Positions 14,393-17,110 of a stretch of 17,110 bases of DNA are shown one piece after another. The stretch lies in assembly GCA_015486615.1 (NCBI GenBank), contig WFRI01000079.1, positions 1-17,110 on the forward strand. The letters are read 5' to 3'. This DNA is from Candidatus Omnitrophota bacterium. GTDB taxonomy: Bacteria; Omnitrophota; Gorgyraeia; Duberdicusellales; Duberdicusellaceae. The notes under the pieces were generated by a model that saw nothing but the letters and a program-made list of their open reading frames with translations, searched no databases and had not been told where the DNA came from. A program made the position numbers and the translations under genes. Each line of letters starts with the position of its first letter. Position 1 is the stretch's first letter.

Positions 14393-14645
14393 CTATATAC
14401 TGCTCATATTCTATACCTAATTTTGCCATAAGTTTCTTCATCATTTCCAGAAAAGCCGGCGGTACTTCTTTAAAAAACGCCTTTATGCAATGCTCTGTCA
14501 AGACTTCCTGCCGGCTGGAGTTTCTTGCCAGATCCTCTGCTGTATTTTTTACCAGCTGCCGGGCAATCGTCCGGTGAAACTGCGGCAGATTACTTATAAC
14601 TTTATCAAAAACACTTTTTGCTTCCTGCGACCATTTTACTTCCAT
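14379..14645 (-). CDS. Small PCP-reductase-domain protein
   Basis: This 88-residue all-helical protein resembles the small domain at the C-terminus of the light-independent protochlorophyllide reductase subunit B (PCP_red type), which also occurs alone. The family pattern is visible as VKWSQEAKSVFDKV (3-16), LPQFHRTIARQLVKNTAEDLA and LTEHCIKAFFKEVP. It is the first gene of unit B, behind the 56-base leader, with AAGGGGGG three bases before the ATG. No partner subunits of a nitrogenase-like reductase are in the window, so a chlorophyll role is unlikely. Stand-alone copies have no known function to my knowledge. The single Cys54 and single His65 pair are not enough to predict a metal site. Confidence 0.65.
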   Translation of the reverse strand: MEVKWSQEAKSVFDKVISNLPQFHRTIARQLVKNTAEDLARNSSRQEVLTEHCIKAFFKEVPPAFLEMMKKLMAKLGIEYEQYIDEAG

Positions 14646-14652
14646 ATTCCCC

Positions 14653-14708
14653 CCTTAGCGCCACTTTGCCTAAAGACAAAGGTTTTGTGGTTATTGCTTT
14701 ATTACCAA
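14653..14708 (-). promoter_or_regulatory. Conserved 56-nt leader with two hairpins, copy upstream of the PCP_red gene
   Basis: This is the second copy of the leader at 9606-9661, with four substitutions and no gaps. In the gene direction its second stem is CTTTGTC-TTTA-GGCAAAG, where one G-C pair of the other copy has become G-U in the minus-strand sense, while the loop sequence differs. That suggests the RNA structure of the coding-sense transcript is conserved. It ends in GCGCTAAGG, which merges with the Shine-Dalgarno site of the first gene of unit B. Confidence 0.5.
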
Positions 14709-14728
14709 TACGCCTTCTTACCGGCACC

Positions 14729-14766
14729 CACCTCGGGAGTGTAAGTTTTTTTACACTCCCGAGGTG
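14729..14766. repeat. CACCTCGGG inverted repeat, copy 3 (perfect)
   Basis: A perfect 16-bp inverted repeat has arms CACCTCGGGAGTGTAA (14729-14744) and TTACACTCCCGAGGTG (14751-14766) and a six-base T-rich loop. It is the best preserved of three copies, the others being at 74-109 and 9721-9756. The loop GTTTTT and lack of a following T-run make it a poor classic terminator, so a binding site or RNA-processing stem is equally likely. Confidence 0.7.
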
Positions 14767-14800
14767 TATAACGTAGAGATAACAACCTACTAACTTACTA

Positions 14801-14829
14801 ACCTAAAAAGCGCGCCAGCGTTTTTAGGT
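14801..14829 (-). terminator. Terminator-like hairpin, copy 3
   Basis: ACCTAAAAA pairs with TTTTTAGGT around an inner CGC/GCG stem with one bulged G and a GCCA loop. The right arm (on the plus strand) overlaps the last codon and stop of the nucleoside phosphorylase gene. In the gene direction the GC-rich core is followed by TTTTTAGG, consistent with termination at the end of unit A. Confidence 0.6.
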
Positions 14830-15561
14830 GTAGTCTTCCAGCAAATCGAAAGCCGCATCTATCATTTTCAGCTCCGCACTAAAAAACCTGTAATCAGCAA
14901 AGCCCAGTTCCCCGGTTATTAAATTGTCTGAAACCGTAAGTACTACTGCAGATTTTTTCTTATAAAGGTTTGCCAGGGTTATAAACGGCGAAGTAACCAT
15001 ATCAACAGCAACGGCTCCTTTTTCAATGTAAGAATTAACTATTTCCTTTGTCTCACGAAAAATAGCATCAGTAGTCCAAACTCCGCCTTTGTGAACTCGG
15101 CCTTTAGAAGAAAAAACTTCTGCTAATTTTTCCGTCAAGCCTCCGCTAACTTTTGCCTCAAAACTTTCGTCAACATAATATTTGGTAGCACCGTCGCCTC
15201 TTATTATTTTATCTGCAACAACATAATCGCCGATATTTATATCTTCCCGCAAGGCCCCGCAAGAACCCAAACGGACAAAAGTATCTATACCGCCTGCACA
15301 GAGCATCTCGGTAACAAAAGCTGAGTCCGGAGCGTAAAAACCTCCGTTGCCCACAGTTATTTTTCTGCCTTTATATTCTCCGGTCCAGAAAGTATAGTTT
15401 AGGAAAGTAAAGTTCTTAACCGGATTCTCTAATTTCTTTAAGCACATCTGAGCCCTGTGTATTTGCCCGCTGACCAAAGCAGTTTTACCAAAATCTCCCG
15501 GCCTAAACTGCAAAGATTCCAACAATGCCTGAGGGCTTATATGAATATCCCTTTTCATCAT
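14824..15561 (-). CDS. Nucleoside phosphorylase (PNP/UDP family)
   Basis: This 245-residue phosphorylase of the PNP/uridine phosphorylase family cleaves a nucleoside with phosphate to a base and a sugar 1-phosphate. GNGGFYAPDS (71-80) and RLGSCGAL (97-104) form the phosphate and ribose site. AVDMVTSPF (about 175-183) replaces the usual EMEtaal ribose-binding block, with Asp-Met where Glu-Met is typical. TVSDN near 219-223 carries the Asp that in purine phosphorylases contacts the base, favouring a purine such as 5'-deoxyadenosine or methylthioadenosine. AAAGGAG precedes a tandem ATGATG start, and it lies 16 bases after the ligase gene. The altered ribose block may indicate an unusual or 5'-modified sugar. 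A hydrolase of the futalosine type is an alternative. Confidence 0.82.
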   Translation of the reverse strand: MMKRDIHISPQALLESLQFRPGDFGKTALVSGQIHRAQMCLKKLENPVKNFTFLNYTFWTGEYKGRKITVGNGGFYAPDSAFVTEMLCAGGIDTFVRLGSCGALREDINIGDYVVADKIIRGDGATKYYVDESFEAKVSGGLTEKLAEVFSSKGRVHKGGVWTTDAIFRETKEIVNSYIEKGAVAVDMVTSPFITLANLYKKKSAVVLTVSDNLITGELGFADYRFFSAELKMIDAAFDLLEDYT

Positions 15562-15577
15562 AATAGAACTCCTTTCT

Positions 15578-17101
15578 CTATCCTAAAACCTGCCGCCTGC
15601 CTGCTAAAGCAATCTTGTCCACCTTGCCCACTCTGTTTTTAGGCAAATCCTGAACAAATTCTATCTCGTGGGGAAGTTTAAAATGTGCCAGGTGACGTCT
15701 TAAAAAATCTTTCAATTCCCCTTCGTTTAAAGTCTCGCCATCCTTGCCCACTACAAATGCCTTAGGCACTTCACCCCTTAATTTATCCGGAACTCCGATT
15801 ACTGCAGATTCCTTTACTTTAGGATAAAGCATAATTTTTTCCTCTATCTCACCGGAAAAAACAATCTCGCCGGCAACTTTTATTATATCTTTTTTCCTGC
15901 CCACTATATAAAACAAGCCTTCCGCATTACAATAAGCAATATCGCCGGTTTTCAGCCAGCCGTCCGAAGTAAAAACCTGCCGGGTAAGTCCGGGCTCGTT
16001 ATAATAACCCTGCATTATTCCCGAACCTTTTACCAACAACTCCCCAGGCCGGCCGGAACGGGTTTCTTTACCTTGGGAATCTACTATCTTTGCCTGGGTA
16101 GAAGGCGGGAATTTACCCACGCTTTTAATATCGTCAAATTCTAAAGGCAAAACACAGCTCGGCGCTGAAGTCTCAGTCATTCCCCAGCCGTTAAGCAGAT
16201 AAGCATTCGGGCAAAGTTTGTGGAACTTTTCAAGAAGCCGTGTCGAAGAAGGCGCCCCAAAAATAATCACATACCGCAAAGACGGCAAATTAAACTTTGC
16301 ATAACCTTTCAAAGAAAGAATAGCCACATACATAGAAGGCACAAGCCACATCCAGGAAATTCTATGTCTATTTATCGCCTGCAACACTTCTAAAGGCCTA
16401 AATCTATGCATAAGCACTAATGTCTGGCCGTAATAAGCCATAAAAAATATATAATCCAGACCGCCGATATGGGAAAAAGGGACCCCTGGGCAAAGGAGTA
16501 TGTCTCTATCCGACAAAGGCAGAAAATATTCGGCAGTTCTGACAGGATTATCCAAATTGGCATAAGAGAGCATAACTCCCTTGGGATGGCCGGTTGAACC
16601 GGAAGTATAAAATATCCCGGCTAACCTATTTTCGGAATAATCCTGTTTGGGAAAATCCCCTGACCGGCCCTGCCATATATCTTCAAAAGAAACAAAACCT
16701 TCTTTTTTTCGGGGGCTGTCAACAACTATTTCTTTTAAGCCGGGGCATTTATCTTTAACCGCATAGTAATCTATAGTATGCCTGCTGCAGGCGAATAAAA
16801 ACTCTGCCTGGCTGTGGTTAATAAATCTGATAACTTCCTCTTCTGTAAGCATAAAATCCAAAGGCACAACTGTTTTCTGCAAACTGAAAATTCCCAAAAA
16901 CGCGCAAACAGATTTTAAAGAATTGGGCATAAAAACAGCAACTTTGCCCTGAGAAGAAATCCCGGCAGACAGCAAAAACCCTGCAATTTTCAAAGAACGT
17001 TCCTTCAAAGAAGAAAAATCAATACTTTCTTCTTTAAAAACCACTGCTGTTTTGTTAGAATATTGCCGGCTGTTTTTTTCTAAAAGTTTCCTAAAATCCA
17101 T
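15578..17101 (-). CDS. AMP-forming acyl-CoA/acyl-ACP ligase
   Basis: This 507-residue member of the ANL adenylating superfamily activates a carboxylic acid as acyl-AMP and transfers it to CoA or a carrier protein. The ATP loop is YTSGSTGHPKGV (165-176). The A5 motif is NGWGMTET (304-311), A7 is GWLKTGD (381-387), the hinge is GRKKDIIKVAGE (401-412), and the catalytic lysine is Lys493 in PKNRVGKVDK. The segment after the hinge reads IVFSGEIE where NVYPxEIE is common, a small departure that might affect the acceptor site. The ATG lies nine bases from the window end, and no Shine-Dalgarno site is evident in that stretch. It leads unit A with the phosphorylase. In a polyketide locus it may load an unusual starter acid; the substrate is not predictable here. 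Confidence 0.88.
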   Translation of the reverse strand: MDFRKLLEKNSRQYSNKTAVVFKEESIDFSSLKERSLKIAGFLLSAGISSQGKVAVFMPNSLKSVCAFLGIFSLQKTVVPLDFMLTEEEVIRFINHSQAEFLFACSRHTIDYYAVKDKCPGLKEIVVDSPRKKEGFVSFEDIWQGRSGDFPKQDYSENRLAGIFYTSGSTGHPKGVMLSYANLDNPVRTAEYFLPLSDRDILLCPGVPFSHIGGLDYIFFMAYYGQTLVLMHRFRPLEVLQAINRHRISWMWLVPSMYVAILSLKGYAKFNLPSLRYVIIFGAPSSTRLLEKFHKLCPNAYLLNGWGMTETSAPSCVLPLEFDDIKSVGKFPPSTQAKIVDSQGKETRSGRPGELLVKGSGIMQGYYNEPGLTRQVFTSDGWLKTGDIAYCNAEGLFYIVGRKKDIIKVAGEIVFSGEIEEKIMLYPKVKESAVIGVPDKLRGEVPKAFVVGKDGETLNEGELKDFLRRHLAHFKLPHEIEFVQDLPKNRVGKVDKIALAGRRQVLG

Positions 17102-17110
17102 AATTGGGAA

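Larger units (their letters stand above)
14646..14823. other. Intergenic cassette between units A and B
   Basis: This gap of about 180 bases contains, in gene direction, the terminator-like hairpin (14801-14829, overlapping the end of the phosphorylase gene), a short spacer with CTAACTTACTAACC-like direct repeats (plus strand about 14787-14803), the perfect inverted repeat (14729-14766), a GCCTTCTTA..GGCACCC block (14712-14729) also seen at 57-74, and the 56-base leader ending at the unit B ribosome binding site. The AT-rich tract of the ACP-side copy is missing, so the two cassettes are mosaics rather than simple duplicates. Confidence 0.6.

Noticed and set aside
74..14766. Recurring inverted repeats considered as a CRISPR array or insertion-sequence ends
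   Set aside because: Copies are several kilobases apart with genes between them, have no regular spacers, no cas genes, no transposase and no visible target-site duplications.
14824..15561. Nucleoside phosphorylase as futalosine hydrolase (MqnB) of a menaquinone pathway
   Set aside because: No MqnA, MqnC, MqnD or MqnE-like gene is in the window; the radical SAM protein here is a B12-domain type unlike MqnC/MqnE, and MtnA and aldolase genes give a better context.

Overview
The window is a densely packed, single-direction biosynthetic locus. All 19 protein genes lie on the minus strand, so transcription runs from high to low coordinates. Base composition is fairly AT-rich, Shine-Dalgarno sequences are strong (AAGGAGG type), and many genes are joined by 1-14 base overlaps. 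There is no oxygenase of any kind, and the only visible redox or radical chemistry is a cobalamin-type radical SAM enzyme, a short-chain dehydrogenase and a ketopantoate-reductase-like protein. This suggests an uncultured, probably anaerobic, moderate-to-low-GC bacterium outside the Actinobacteria. The phylum cannot be fixed from the sequence.

The layout falls into four transcription units, and each is followed by a variant of the same hairpin. Unit A (17101 to 14824) encodes an acyl-CoA/acyl-ACP ligase and a nucleoside phosphorylase. Unit B (14645 to 9791) encodes a PCP-reductase-domain protein, a possible START-fold protein, a PanE-like reductase, a duplicated TIGR04076-type protein, a ketosynthase (KS-alpha) and a chain-length-factor-like partner lacking the active-site Cys. 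Unit C (9597 to 4704) encodes an acyl carrier protein, a metal-dependent cyclase, a WhiE-ORFVI/TcmN-like aromatase/cyclase, an MFS exporter, an SDR ketoreductase and a B12-binding radical SAM protein. Unit D (4507 to 365) encodes an amidohydrolase, a class IV aminotransferase, an MtnA-like sugar-phosphate isomerase, a degenerate half-length MtnA paralogue, and a class II aldolase fused to an SCP2 lipid-binding domain. A frameshifted small gene may follow it.

The genes read as a type II (aromatic) polyketide pathway. KS/CLF and ACP would build a poly-beta-ketone, the SDR would reduce it, the aromatase and cyclase would fold it, and the MFS protein would export it. No malonyl transferase or phosphopantetheinyl transferase is present, so these would come from elsewhere. 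A second theme runs through it: nucleoside phosphorylase, MtnA-like isomerase and class II aldolase form the logic of 5'-deoxyadenosine/methylthioadenosine salvage, a fitting partner for a radical SAM enzyme. Alternatively, as in fluorometabolite biosynthesis, they could make a building block.

The intergenic regions are built from a recurring modular cassette. In transcription order it is a terminator-like hairpin with a GYYA loop (as read on +), a CACCTCGGG inverted repeat, an AT-rich tract, and a 56-base two-hairpin leader that ends in the Shine-Dalgarno sequence. No tRNA, rRNA, CRISPR array, transposase or phage gene was seen.
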